From contig NZ_AP017369.1 of assembly GCF_002355155.1 (NCBI RefSeq), forward strand, positions 3,410,001 through 3,474,000: a stretch of 64,000 bases of DNA. Reading direction: 5' to 3'. Below, in pieces: positions 16,656 through 25,476 of the stretch. The translations under genes were made by a program, and so were the position numbers. The DNA is from Corynebacterium suranareeae (GTDB lineage Bacteria; Actinomycetota; Actinomycetes; Mycobacteriales; Mycobacteriaceae). Position 1 is the stretch's first letter. The number at the start of each line of letters is the position of its first letter. A model generated the notes under the pieces. The model ran no database searches and was not told the DNA's origin. It worked only from the letters and a program-made list of their open reading frames with translations.

Positions 16656-18140
16656 CTAGACCAATTTGAGGTAGAGGGCGTCGAAAAGCTCTCTTGCCTT
16701 GGCGTAATGGTGCGCAAAGCGCGGCTGATGCGTGGTGCCAAATGGTGGCGTGGCGCGTGTGCCGCCTGGTTCGAGCTGCTCAAGTGCGATAAGTGCGGTG
16801 CCGCGGAGGGTGGCGCGCTTCATTTCCAGTGGGATGACTGGGGTGTCGAGGGCATCGGACAGCATCGCAAGAAACTCTGGGTGGTCAGTGGAGACTCGAC
16901 CTGATGCGATAACACGCTCTGGTGCTGCGCCGGCCTTTTCCATGTGTTCCCATACGCGCTGGTAGGAAAGAGCTAGAGCTTCAAAGACGCCGCGCCACAT
17001 ATGTTCGGGGCCAGTTTGCTCCTGAACATTGGTGATTGTGGCTTGTGCGGAGGCAGCCCACCCAATCGAGCGTTCACCAGAGAAAAACGGCAGCACAGCT
17101 GGAGTGCCTTCGAAGGGTTCACGGATTAACACTTCATCGAGGTTTTCAGGCTTGACGATGGTGCGTTCCAACCAAGTGACGGCACGGCCAACATCATTGA
17201 GTGCGCCACCGACAATGCACTGATCATGAGAAACGCGATAGCACCACAAACCAGAAGGGATCTGTTCCGGAACGCTAGGAAGAATCACGCGCATGGCACC
17301 TGAAGTAGCTGCGGCCACTGCGACGGTTTTGGAATCTACAGCACCGGGGCCAATGTTGGATGGCCAGCCGTCTGGAATGGCGTGGAACCAGGGGATTTCT
17401 TCCAAGTGTTTCCATTTTTTGTGGGAAACTTGTGCGTCTGTGGCGGGCTCGTCAGGGTTGCGGATTTCACCGAATAGGGCAGGGTCAACGCCGATGTGCT
17501 CTAGAATTGGCAGATAAAGTTCACCGGTGTGGGCATCTAAAATGCCACTCCACGCAGCTATCGACGTAGCCATTCCGGTGATGCCCGCAAGTTTGAAATA
17601 CACATACTCACCGATGGTCATCACGTACTTAGCTTGGTTGAATTCCTCCGGGAACTCCGTTTTCAGCCACAGCAGCCTCGATGGGTGATAAGAGGTGTGT
17701 AGACGAACGCCGGTGCGGCCATGGTAGGCCTCCTCATCGATCTCTGCGCGCAGCTGTTCTACATATTGCGCAGAACGGGAATCCGCGTACGTAATGCACG
17801 GGGTGAGAGCATTGCCTTCGGCGTCTACAAGAATCAGTGAAGAAGCGAAAGAATCAAGCGCAACAGCTTTGATTTGATCCTTAATCTTATGATCTTCAGC
17901 TGCTTTAAGAATGCCGTTTATCACTTCAGTGATCTCTGAAACCACCTGATCAGCATCGATGGTAGACACACCTTCACCTGTGGTGAATTCATGGGATTCG
18001 CGCTGCTTAGTGCCCTTGATTGGGCAGCCGGAGGCATCATAGAGACCACCACGAGATGCAGTGGAGCCAATATCCATGGCAAGAACATAAGGTCCACGTG
18101 AATCATCGAAAGGGATGGACATTGTTGGAATTGATCCCAT
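16656..18140 (-). CDS. FGGY-family carbohydrate kinase
   Basis: A 494-residue sugar kinase with both FGGY domains. The N-terminal phosphate loop VLAMDIGSTASRGGLYD, AVALDSFASSLILVD, the catalytic-region TYADSRSAQYVEQL, and the C-terminal nucleotide-binding VIASGRVSTDHPEFLAMLSDAL are visible. The family phosphorylates gluconate, xylulose, ribulose, glycerol or similar polyols; the exact substrate cannot be read from these motifs. ATG 18140 has a strong AAAGGAAG upstream. No transporter or other sugar gene is adjacent. Confidence 0.82.
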   Translation of the reverse strand: MGSIPTMSIPFDDSRGPYVLAMDIGSTASRGGLYDASGCPIKGTKQRESHEFTTGEGVSTIDADQVVSEITEVINGILKAAEDHKIKDQIKAVALDSFASSLILVDAEGNALTPCITYADSRSAQYVEQLRAEIDEEAYHGRTGVRLHTSYHPSRLLWLKTEFPEEFNQAKYVMTIGEYVYFKLAGITGMATSIAAWSGILDAHTGELYLPILEHIGVDPALFGEIRNPDEPATDAQVSHKKWKHLEEIPWFHAIPDGWPSNIGPGAVDSKTVAVAAATSGAMRVILPSVPEQIPSGLWCYRVSHDQCIVGGALNDVGRAVTWLERTIVKPENLDEVLIREPFEGTPAVLPFFSGERSIGWAASAQATITNVQEQTGPEHMWRGVFEALALSYQRVWEHMEKAGAAPERVIASGRVSTDHPEFLAMLSDALDTPVIPLEMKRATLRGTALIALEQLEPGGTRATPPFGTTHQPRFAHHYAKARELFDALYLKLV

Positions 18141-18217
18141 GAAGCTTCCTTTAAAGGTCTGACTAATACTGAGCTTCTTTCAAGGATATAGCCTGATCAC
18201 CCCGACCATGCATAAGC

Positions 18218-18793
18218 TTAAGCACTATATTGAGCTGATCCTAGATCGACTACTTTTTCAGGATCACCCAACCTGGGTCCTAAAGCCACCAAAACTACAA
18301 ACACCACAGCTAAAATTAGGGCAAGCCAGACCCACACTTTGAAAAAGCGCACACCAAAAATCTTTGCGATCACTGCTCCTGCGGCAGCGCCAAGGGTGTT
18401 TAAAATAATGTCGTCGATATCGCTGTAGCCCAGCATGAATACGTACTGGGATACTTCGATGAGAAGACTAAAAGCTGCACCAAACACCGTTGTTTTCAGG
18501 ACAGCATTCTTGTGCCAAGACCTCGTTCGTGCGGTTTTTAGGAGCGCATAAAGAAGCACACCGAACGGCACGAAAAATGCGAAATTTCCGCCATAACCAA
18601 ATAGCGGAGAAAACCACGAGGCAGATTCACTGAAATCATTAAACGGAACAAAAGACACCGAACGATTCCTATGAGCTTCCGGCACCCACAGCAAACCGAT
18701 GACAAAGAATGATTTCAACATCGTCAGCGAAACCATCACCGCGCTATAGGCAACCAACGCAATGGAAATCACCGGGGCAGAAGGAGCCTTCAT
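18218..18793 (-). CDS. VanZ-like membrane protein (second of a tandem pair)
   Basis: A 191-residue protein with about five membrane segments. The VanZ-family signature is present: FNDFSESASWFSPLFGYGGN, NFAFFVPFGVLLYALL and IEVSQYVFMLGYSDIDDIIL. VanZ proteins give low-level teicoplanin resistance in some bacteria, but most homologues have no known role. It follows its paralogue by 9 bp, and both share the IEV-Q-F-GYSDIDD block, so they arose by duplication. Confidence 0.82.
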   Translation of the reverse strand: MKAPSAPVISIALVAYSAVMVSLTMLKSFFVIGLLWVPEAHRNRSVSFVPFNDFSESASWFSPLFGYGGNFAFFVPFGVLLYALLKTARTRSWHKNAVLKTTVFGAAFSLLIEVSQYVFMLGYSDIDDIILNTLGAAAGAVIAKIFGVRFFKVWVWLALILAVVFVVLVALGPRLGDPEKVVDLGSAQYSA

Positions 18794-18802
18794 GCGGTCA
18801 GA

Positions 18803-19369
18803 TCAGCCTCCAAAACTTGAGTACAACATCATCGCCATGACAGCTAAAGAACCCGCCATGATCAAACCACTAATTTTCTTCAAAGACTTCGGCGATATTA
18901 ACGCAGCCACCGATGCACCAATTAGGCCACCAATCGTATTACATAGCAGGTCATCAATATCTGAATAACCAATGGCAAACACCCACTGCAACACCTCAAT
19001 GCTCAAGCTAATAACACCAGCAAACAACACTGTTTCTACGAAAGGGAAGCGGTGCTCCATTTTTCGCAGCATTCTGTACAAGAAGAAACCCAAGGGCATA
19101 AAAAGCCCAATATTTCCAAAGGTGTTGGTCCATGGCGCCCACCACACCGAAGGATTTTCAAAACCATTAAACAGCTCTAAATCAATCGACCTATACTGGT
19201 GGGCTTCTGGATTCCACAGGCCACCCAACGACAACCTGTTCTTCATCAAGGTCATCATCACAAGCAGCAGAGCGTATACGCCAAAAGAAAGTGCAAACAG
19301 CAAAGAAGAAGCATCAAAGCTCTTTTTCACTGCGGTTTCCTTCTTAGACGAGGCGTAAGTAGTAGACAT
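18803..19369 (-). CDS. VanZ-like membrane protein (first of a tandem pair)
   Basis: A 188-residue polytopic protein with the same signature as its downstream neighbour: LFNGFENPSVWWAPWTNTFGN, NIGLFMPLGFFLYRML and IEVLQWVFAIGYSDIDDLL. It has a charged N terminus (SSKKETAVKKSFD). ATG 19369 with GGTGGAG upstream is preferred over an earlier GTG at 19405. It forms an operon with the second VanZ gene. Confidence 0.82.
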   Translation of the reverse strand: MSTTYASSKKETAVKKSFDASSLLFALSFGVYALLLVMMTLMKNRLSLGGLWNPEAHQYRSIDLELFNGFENPSVWWAPWTNTFGNIGLFMPLGFFLYRMLRKMEHRFPFVETVLFAGVISLSIEVLQWVFAIGYSDIDDLLCNTIGGLIGASVAALISPKSLKKISGLIMAGSLAVMAMMLYSSFGG

Positions 19370-19473
19370 GAGGCTCCACCCTAAGGTGAAGCCCTGTGCA
19401 TTCACTGTTAGGTTTCCTTAAAAATTCTACTGATACCCAAAGACAGTGGGGTTTTTCGTCGAAAAGCAAGCTG

Positions 19474-20706
19474 CTAGCGCAATGGATCGAAGGGCTTGAT
19501 GATCGCATTGGTGTTGCCCGTAGCCATCATCTCCGCCAAATACTTACCAGTCGCCGGGCCCAGCACAATGCCCCACATGCCATGACCACCGGCAACGTAA
19601 ATATTCTTAGCCTTCGTCTGCCCAATCAGCGGACGCCCATCCGGGGTGACCGGGCGGGAACCCACCCACTCATCCTGACGATCCTCAAAATCAATACCCC
19701 TCATCACGCGCTTCGCCTGCGACACAATTGCATCAACCCGGCGCGGCTGAAACGGCTCATCAGGACCTCGGAACTCCATGGTGCCCGCGATGCGGAACCT
19801 ACCCTGATACGGCGTGCACGCCATGCGGTGATGGGGAAGATACACAGAATGCTTAGCAGGAATATCCGTTGCTACCGAGAAAGAATAACCCCGACCAGCC
19901 TGAACCAGAGTTTTCACCCCATACTCACGCGTTAAACCTGGCAACCATGCACCCGTTGCCACAACAACCTTATCGGCTTCCTCACGGCTACCATCCGCCA
20001 AGATAACCGCTGGACGATCCCCCTTCGCCACGTGCACAACCTCCGCGCCAGCCCGGATAGTTCCACCCCGCTTCACCACTGCATCCGCCAACGATTGCAC
20101 ATACGGACCCGGCTCAATGAAACGCTGCCCCTCCAAGCGATACGCCACCTGGATTTCCTCATTCAACATCGGTGCAAGCTCTTGAGGATTATCCAAACGA
20201 GTCATTTCCACCGACTGGCCATGCCTGATCACACCATCAATTTCCTTGATGAACCCAGCCGACTGGCTTTCATCCTCAAAACCAATAACAAATGGGCCTT
20301 CGTGGGTAAGCCCTTCAACACCACCAATAGACAGCTCATCAAACGCCTCAAGCGCGACCTTATCAATCGCCGTGAGATCCGCCATCGTGGAATCCCACTT
20401 AGTTTGAAACGCTTGCGCCATGAACTTCGCCAAAAACAGCCACAACTTGGGATCCACCCTCAGCGGCATATGCATCGGCGAAACCGGATTAAACAACTCC
20501 TTTGGGCCATAAGTCCACAACCCCGGCTCCGACAAAGGAATCGTCTTCGCCGGCGCTAACCAACCAGCATTTCCCCATGACGACCCCGCGGCAACACCAT
20601 CCCGATCCAGGACAGTCACCTCAAACCCGCGCTCCTGCAAGTGCCAAGCGGTGGATAACCCCACCATTCCAGCTCCAACAACAATGACTTTTCCAGACGA
20701 ACTCAT
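19474..20706 (-). CDS. dadA: D-amino acid dehydrogenase small subunit-like flavoprotein
   Basis: A 410-residue FAD enzyme. It opens with the dinucleotide-binding motif VIVVGAGMVGLSTAWHLQERG. The DadA hallmark GSSWGNAGWLAPAKTIPLSEPG and the C-terminal ISGHGMWGIVLGPATGKYLAE-like block (VAGGHGMWGIVLGPATGKYL) are present. It oxidises D-amino acids, typically D-alanine, to keto acids and feeds electrons to the respiratory chain. ATG 20706 follows a very strong CAGGAGGG; a longer in-frame start lacks one. The upstream region carries a 16-bp tandem repeat. Confidence 0.92.
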   Translation of the reverse strand: MSSSGKVIVVGAGMVGLSTAWHLQERGFEVTVLDRDGVAAGSSWGNAGWLAPAKTIPLSEPGLWTYGPKELFNPVSPMHMPLRVDPKLWLFLAKFMAQAFQTKWDSTMADLTAIDKVALEAFDELSIGGVEGLTHEGPFVIGFEDESQSAGFIKEIDGVIRHGQSVEMTRLDNPQELAPMLNEEIQVAYRLEGQRFIEPGPYVQSLADAVVKRGGTIRAGAEVVHVAKGDRPAVILADGSREEADKVVVATGAWLPGLTREYGVKTLVQAGRGYSFSVATDIPAKHSVYLPHHRMACTPYQGRFRIAGTMEFRGPDEPFQPRRVDAIVSQAKRVMRGIDFEDRQDEWVGSRPVTPDGRPLIGQTKAKNIYVAGGHGMWGIVLGPATGKYLAEMMATGNTNAIIKPFDPLR

Positions 20707-20804
20707 GAAACCCTCCTGAATGTGGGGTGGACTCCTAGTGCCCCCAGTATCCATGAGTCTGGATGCAAATGCTGTGGCTTCTTGTTTCTGGGGTAAAAGG
20801 TGGG

Positions 20805-20859
20805 GTGCTGGGTGGCTCAGGTGCTGGGTGGCTCAGGTGCTGGGTGGCTCAGGTGCTGG
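20805..20859. repeat. Tandem 16-bp repeat, about 3.4 copies
   Basis: GTGCTGGGTGGCTCAG repeats perfectly at 20805-20820, 20821-20836 and 20837-20852, then a partial copy GTGCTGG. It lies between the stop codon of the VWA gene and the dadA start, so copy-number changes could affect dadA expression. Confidence 0.92.
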
Positions 20860-22857
20860 CTACTTTTTGCGGCCTTTAAGCACCATCCAACTTGCAAACG
20901 CAGCAAACACCACAATCAACGCCACAATGGTTCCAGCAATCAGAGGGGAAAAACCGCTCTCATTATCCTCAGATTCCGCTGCCTGATCGGACTCATTTGG
21001 TTGCTCGCTAGGACTTGAAGACTCTGAAGAACCTGCCGATACTTCATCAAACACTGGACCTGGCTCTGCATCACCATAGGCATCTGCCACCAGTCGGTAC
21101 CGAACAGGTGCCGATTGACGATCACTTGCATCCCTCGTGGTGCCACCGCTGAAGTCGTTGTAGTGAACAGCCAGGTAGTAGTCACCTTCTAAGGTGAAAA
21201 CGCTCGTTGCATTATTCGTTGATCCGAAACCTCCATCATTTGAAAACATATTCAAATACGTCAATGGAGAAGGAGCTTCGAAGTATTCACCAGCATTTTC
21301 CCTAATTGGAACATCGGTCCATAGATCAACACCCGCAGCCTGTCGGGTTGGAGAGAACACCGCAACACCTAGTTTATCGGTCACATTGGCATCATCAGGC
21401 GCAGTGTTTTCAACGACTTCGGCATAACCATGCAGCTGCTGACCTGTTGCCATAGGAAGACGATAAATATGGTTTTCACCTGGAACAATCTCAGCTTCAA
21501 TGCCTTCACCCGGAGTGAGCTCTGGAGCATTACTAAACCATGATCCTCCAGTTAAAGGCTCCCAGGAATCTACGGTCGCAACATCAATATCTGGAATATC
21601 TCGTACTTGATCACCGAGAGGCAAATCTGAGGTGTCAGCGTGCGTTAGTCGCTTGACGACGATTTCTACCGGCAGCTCCTCATTCCACTGGAATGGCTCG
21701 CTACGGGTGACAGCCAAGGTCAGTTCATCAGTATCACACTCAGTGCCAATCACATCAGATTCAACATTTGCGACTAGAGGCTTCGCAAGTACGTTGTCCA
21801 GAATGGAATCTCCACCGATTTTTCGATGGCACGTCTCTGCCTGATCTCCACCGTATTGAAGCTCATTTTTGACACTCAAATAGTCACCACCAGAGCCCAC
21901 CGTCACGGGTGCTATATAGCTTGTGGTGACCTGTACTCGTTCATAATCTGCGACGGGAATCGACCAGTACTGAGTAACCTCACCATCTTTATTTTCAAGC
22001 GCGGGAAGGTTCGCTTGGAACATTTTCACATCATCTGGAATCTGCGTGGGTTCTGTCTGAACGTCATTGCCATCTAATTGCTCCAGATCGGATTCATATC
22101 CGACTGCTGTGCGAGTAGCTGCGCGCTTGAGCTCAGCAACCAAAGAGTCTGCATCACTGGCATCTGCATAGGTACCATTACCAGCCTGGGCAATGCATTC
22201 CAGTTCCGCTCGAGCAGATTCATCCACGTTGAACCCCACGGTGTTTATCACCAGATCAACACCCTGATCAGCTAGTTCTTGGGCAACTTCACACACTGGT
22301 GGTGGGGTACAGGTGGCAATGCCATCAGATACCAAAACGATAGTTCCAGACTCACCTTCTGGTAATTCAGCTGCCGCTGCTTTGAGCGAATCCCCAATGG
22401 GTGTGTAACCGCGAGGTTGGAGCCCATCAATATGATCTTTTAGCTGATCTGGCTGACCGCTGGTTGGCCCGCGTACCACCGAAATATCCTGACAACCGGC
22501 TTCATATTCTTCGGGAGTTTCGCCGGTATTTCCGCCGTAGGTCACAAGACCTAAATCAAGGGTTCCTGCGAGCTCATCAATGAACTGGTTAGCTGCTTCT
22601 TTGGCTGCATCAGAGCGACTTTGGCCACCAGCATCTTCGGTGACCATCGACCCTGAGCTGTCCAGCACCATCATGGTGGGCACACCACGGGAAACAGATT
22701 GTGTAGTTGGGGATTCTGTTTGGGCCTGTGCTGATGACACTGGGGTGCTTAAGGTAAAAAGGAGAAAACTTGTTATTAATGCAAGGAAGGTTTTATGCCT
22801 TCGGTTGGGAAATCGTCTGGCAGGTTTTCTAAAGGACTGTCCGGCTAGTTGAACCAT
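20860..22857 (-). CDS. Secreted, membrane-anchored VWA-domain protein
   Basis: A 665-residue protein. An N-terminal signal peptide (Arg-rich start, then FLALITSFLLFTLSTPVSSAQA) precedes a von Willebrand factor A domain (about residues 55-240). Its metal-ion-dependent adhesion site is intact: MVLDSSGSM and later GLVTYGG and VLVSDGIATC. A large extracytoplasmic region follows, then a Ser/Glu-rich stalk, one transmembrane helix (SPLIAGTIVALIVVFAAFASW) and a KGRKK cytoplasmic tail. No LPXTG motif, so it is not sortase-linked. Such proteins bind ligands at the cell surface; the partner is unknown. Confidence 0.85.
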   Translation of the reverse strand: MVQLAGQSFRKPARRFPNRRHKTFLALITSFLLFTLSTPVSSAQAQTESPTTQSVSRGVPTMMVLDSSGSMVTEDAGGQSRSDAAKEAANQFIDELAGTLDLGLVTYGGNTGETPEEYEAGCQDISVVRGPTSGQPDQLKDHIDGLQPRGYTPIGDSLKAAAAELPEGESGTIVLVSDGIATCTPPPVCEVAQELADQGVDLVINTVGFNVDESARAELECIAQAGNGTYADASDADSLVAELKRAATRTAVGYESDLEQLDGNDVQTEPTQIPDDVKMFQANLPALENKDGEVTQYWSIPVADYERVQVTTSYIAPVTVGSGGDYLSVKNELQYGGDQAETCHRKIGGDSILDNVLAKPLVANVESDVIGTECDTDELTLAVTRSEPFQWNEELPVEIVVKRLTHADTSDLPLGDQVRDIPDIDVATVDSWEPLTGGSWFSNAPELTPGEGIEAEIVPGENHIYRLPMATGQQLHGYAEVVENTAPDDANVTDKLGVAVFSPTRQAAGVDLWTDVPIRENAGEYFEAPSPLTYLNMFSNDGGFGSTNNATSVFTLEGDYYLAVHYNDFSGGTTRDASDRQSAPVRYRLVADAYGDAEPGPVFDEVSAGSSESSSPSEQPNESDQAAESEDNESGFSPLIAGTIVALIVVFAAFASWMVLKGRKK

Positions 22858-23080
22858 GAATACTCGCTTAGTCGTCAGGCAGAAACGTGGTAGACCATCA
22901 ATGCTCCATTAGAGGAATGAACAGAAATTCCGCATAAATAAACATTGGTTCCCCAAATTAACAGCATTTCAAAGAGAGTGAATCCTTAGTTCACAACTTT
23001 TTCGCAACAATTACCTTGCCGGGTATTAGAGGAGTATTAGAGCAGGCATTAGGGCGGGCATGAGGGCGGGCAATAGAAAA

Positions 23081-23116
23081 CCCCGCCTGTATCTGTTGAT
23101 ACAAACGGGGAATTTT
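23081..23116 (-). terminator. Terminator of the small secreted protein gene
   Basis: CCCCGCCTGTATC pairs with GATACAAACGGGG with two internal mismatches, flanked by AAAA and TTTT; on the minus strand the T-run follows. Upstream of it the motif GGGCGGGCA repeats at 23052 and 23066. Confidence 0.7.
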
Positions 23117-23130
23117 AAAAAAGTTGCAGA

Positions 23131-23466
23131 TTAGAAGCGTGGGAGCTGCAGGTTGATGCCAGCTTGTGCAGCAGCCTGCTCGATTGCTGAGAAGTTAGCG
23201 TATGCCAGGCCCCAAGCAGCAACTGCGGTTGCAGCGATGGTGTAGCCATACCATGCAGAACCGAATGGGGTTACCTCTTCGAAGTCCTTGGAGGAGCCCC
23301 AGATGTTGCGCTCGTACTCATTAGCCTCAAATGCATCTCCAACCTGAGAAGATGCGGAAGAGCCGGTGGAGCCAACGGAGGACTCATCGGCAATAGCTGG
23401 AGCAGCGGTCAAAGCGAGAGCACCCGCGGTGAGCAGAGCGACAGAAGCGGTACGAAGTTTACGCAT
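23131..23466 (-). CDS. Small secreted protein of unknown function
   Basis: A 111-residue protein with a clear Sec signal peptide (MRKLRTASVALLTAGALALTA, cleavage likely after PAIADE-region Ala). The mature part starts with a Ser/Gly-rich stretch, then an acidic/aromatic segment and a C-terminal hydrophobic helix (YGYTIAATAVAAWGLAYANF) with a short tail. AAAGGAA precedes the ATG and a terminator follows. I do not recognise a family; the composition suggests an envelope-associated protein. Confidence 0.8.
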   Translation of the reverse strand: MRKLRTASVALLTAGALALTAAPAIADESSVGSTGSSASSQVGDAFEANEYERNIWGSSKDFEEVTPFGSAWYGYTIAATAVAAWGLAYANFSAIEQAAAQAGINLQLPRF

Positions 23467-23682
23467 GAGAAATTCCTTTAAGTTGATTGTCAGATACCCA
23501 CGTGAAGAATAGCAGTATTCCTTTCTCTTGGCATGGTAATTGAAGAAAGTACCCCTTTTATGGGAGGTCGGCAGTGAAATTAACTTCCCCGCCTTGCGAT
23601 CTGACTATTGGAAGCAACGTAATCTGCCCCACATTTACTTGATATGGGAACTATTTGGGTCATGGTGAGGGTTATACAGAGT

Positions 23683-24294
23683 ATGACTACAGTTACCCAG
23701 AACGTACTGGCACTTGATGAAGACGCACAGAACCTCCTGTTCCGTGAGGCTCGCACTGCAAACGCTTTCACCGATGAACCCATCTCTGATGAGCAAATCC
23801 AGGCAATTTTTGACCTAGTCAAGTGGGCACCAACCTCCATGAACTCACAGCCTCTGCGCGTTGTGATCCTTCGTTCCGAAGAGGCCAAAGCCCGCCTCGT
23901 TCCATTGATGGCTGAAGGCAACCAGGCGAAAGTTGCGGCAGCTCCAGCCGTAGCGCTGCTTGCAGCGGATGTTGATTTCCATGAGGAAATGCCAAAGCTT
24001 TTCCCACCATTCCCAGGTGCTCGCGACATGTTCGATGCAGATGAAGCCTCACGTGCTTCCACTGCAGAGCTCAACGCTGGTCTCCAGATTGGTTACGTCA
24101 TCATCGGCATCCGTGCTGCCGGCCTTGCAGCTGGACCAATGACTGGCATGGACGCAGAAGCTATTTCCAAGGAGTTCTTCCCAGACGGTCGCCACCGCGT
24201 TTTGGTAGCAATCAACATGGGCAAGCCTGCAGAAAACGCTTGGTACGATCGCTTGCCTCGTCTCGAGCTCGATGAAGTAATCGAGACCCTCTAA
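23683..24294 (+). CDS. Nitroreductase-family protein, RutE-like (malonic semialdehyde reductase type)
   Basis: A 203-residue FMN-dependent reductase. The motifs FREARTANAFTDEPISDEQI, KWAPTSMNSQPLRVVIL, the mid-protein LNAGLQIGYVIIGIRAAGLAAGPM and the end NMGKPAENAWYDRLPRL follow the RutE/HadB branch of the nitroreductase superfamily, which reduces malonic semialdehyde or related compounds. ATG 23683 gives the expected length. TATACA at 23673-23678 lies close upstream, so the message could be leaderless. A terminator follows. Confidence 0.85.
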   Translation: MTTVTQNVLALDEDAQNLLFREARTANAFTDEPISDEQIQAIFDLVKWAPTSMNSQPLRVVILRSEEAKARLVPLMAEGNQAKVAAAPAVALLAADVDFHEEMPKLFPPFPGARDMFDADEASRASTAELNAGLQIGYVIIGIRAAGLAAGPMTGMDAEAISKEFFPDGRHRVLVAINMGKPAENAWYDRLPRLELDEVIETL

Positions 24295-24316
24295 GATCCA
24301 CTGAATTCGATTCCAA

Positions 24317-24356
24317 AATGCCCTGGCCGGGAAATGCATACTGGCCAGGGTATTTT
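24317..24356 (+). terminator. Intrinsic terminator after the RutE-like gene
   Basis: CCCTGGCC (24321-24328) pairs with GGCCAGGG (24343-24350), followed by TATTTTTAT. Confidence 0.85.
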
Positions 24357-24422
24357 TATACGTTTGTTCGAAAACCGACAAGTGATGTCTCACGGTTATG
24401 CAAAACTACGTCCATACTTTAA

Positions 24423-25409
24423 TTGGTTTTAAAGAATGGACTCCCGGTGAATCGCACTTTACGTAAATACGGATGGCTTGTTGCTGTTATCCAAGAAAAC
24501 CCAATGCCGTGGTTTAATGACGGCGAGGTGGATTGCATCACCTATGTCAATGATTTTTCGTGGAAAGCTCTTGATCTAGTGCCGAATGCTCCCATACTGG
24601 AGCGCCGTGACACCATGTCTGCGTTAGAAAACCAGCACCTACCAGTGGCTGATTTAGCCGAAGCCTTAAGGCATATTCGGGTGTTTAAATGCGCCGATGT
24701 AGATGAACAAGAATTAGTCCTCGCCTGGGATAGTGTTCGAACAAAATCAGCAGTTGAGAAAATCGAATCATTCAAATACTCGGACATAGCCGAAAAATAT
24801 CCGTACGCATTCCTACCCGAATTAGTGTTTGAAGAACCTCGAGGAATTTTTGATTTTGAGCTGGAGGGATACACCCTCAAAGTAGGACAAAGCACGTTAT
24901 CTGTTCCGTGGGAAATGGTCTATCTGGGCTATGTCCCACGAGGTCTGAAAAATTTTGGTGAATTAATGGACGCAGATGCCGGAGTGCTGCTGGAGGACGC
25001 GGTTCTAAAACCTCGGGAACTAATTTTTAAGATTCATGATTACCACGGCGACAACCCCTGGGTAAGAAAAGAAACCCTAGATTTCATGCTGGCAATAGCC
25101 ACTGAAAACGGGTGGTTTCAAGCACTTAATCCAACGTTGAATCCCCTTTTGGCTTTTGATCTTATTTCTCGAATGCCCGATTTTCACATTGAGGATAGTT
25201 TCCACCCACACCCCATCAATCAGTCCTGGCAGAAACTTCAAAAAATTGCCAAAGCAGTGGAATCATGCGAAATACATCAATACTGCATGGACACATTAGA
25301 GCGGTACTATCGCAAAGCTGGAATGGTTGATCCTCCACAACAGTCAGACCAACCCGATCAACCCGATCAACCCGATCAAGTTGAACAAACCGACGAGGTT
25401 AGCAACTAA
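24423..25409 (+). CDS. Hypothetical protein with a DQP repeat tail
   Basis: A protein of up to 328 residues, from TTG 24423, or 320 from GTG 24447; the start is uncertain. I do not recognise the family. The body is soluble and rich in acidic and aromatic residues. The C terminus carries a tandem QPD repeat (residues about 311-321), encoded by a 9-bp DNA repeat, so its length may vary between strains. No membrane segment or signal peptide is seen. A convergent terminator separates it from leuS. Confidence 0.6.
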   Translation: MVLKNGLPVNRTLRKYGWLVAVIQENPMPWFNDGEVDCITYVNDFSWKALDLVPNAPILERRDTMSALENQHLPVADLAEALRHIRVFKCADVDEQELVLAWDSVRTKSAVEKIESFKYSDIAEKYPYAFLPELVFEEPRGIFDFELEGYTLKVGQSTLSVPWEMVYLGYVPRGLKNFGELMDADAGVLLEDAVLKPRELIFKIHDYHGDNPWVRKETLDFMLAIATENGWFQALNPTLNPLLAFDLISRMPDFHIEDSFHPHPINQSWQKLQKIAKAVESCEIHQYCMDTLERYYRKAGMVDPPQQSDQPDQPDQPDQVEQTDEVSN

Positions 25410-25460
25410 AAAAACCGCACGTGCACTGGAGCTTAACTCACCAGCGTGCACGTGCGGTTT
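25408..25460. terminator. Bidirectional terminator between the hypothetical gene and leuS
   Basis: AAAACCGCACGTGCAC pairs with GTGCACGTGCGGTTTT, a 16-bp perfect stem with A/T flanks on both sides. Confidence 0.9.
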
Positions 25461-25476
25461 TAACAACCCAAAAGGT

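Noticed and set aside
20805..20859. Possible CRISPR array
   Set aside because: Repeats are directly adjacent with no spacers and no cas genes are present; it is a simple tandem repeat.
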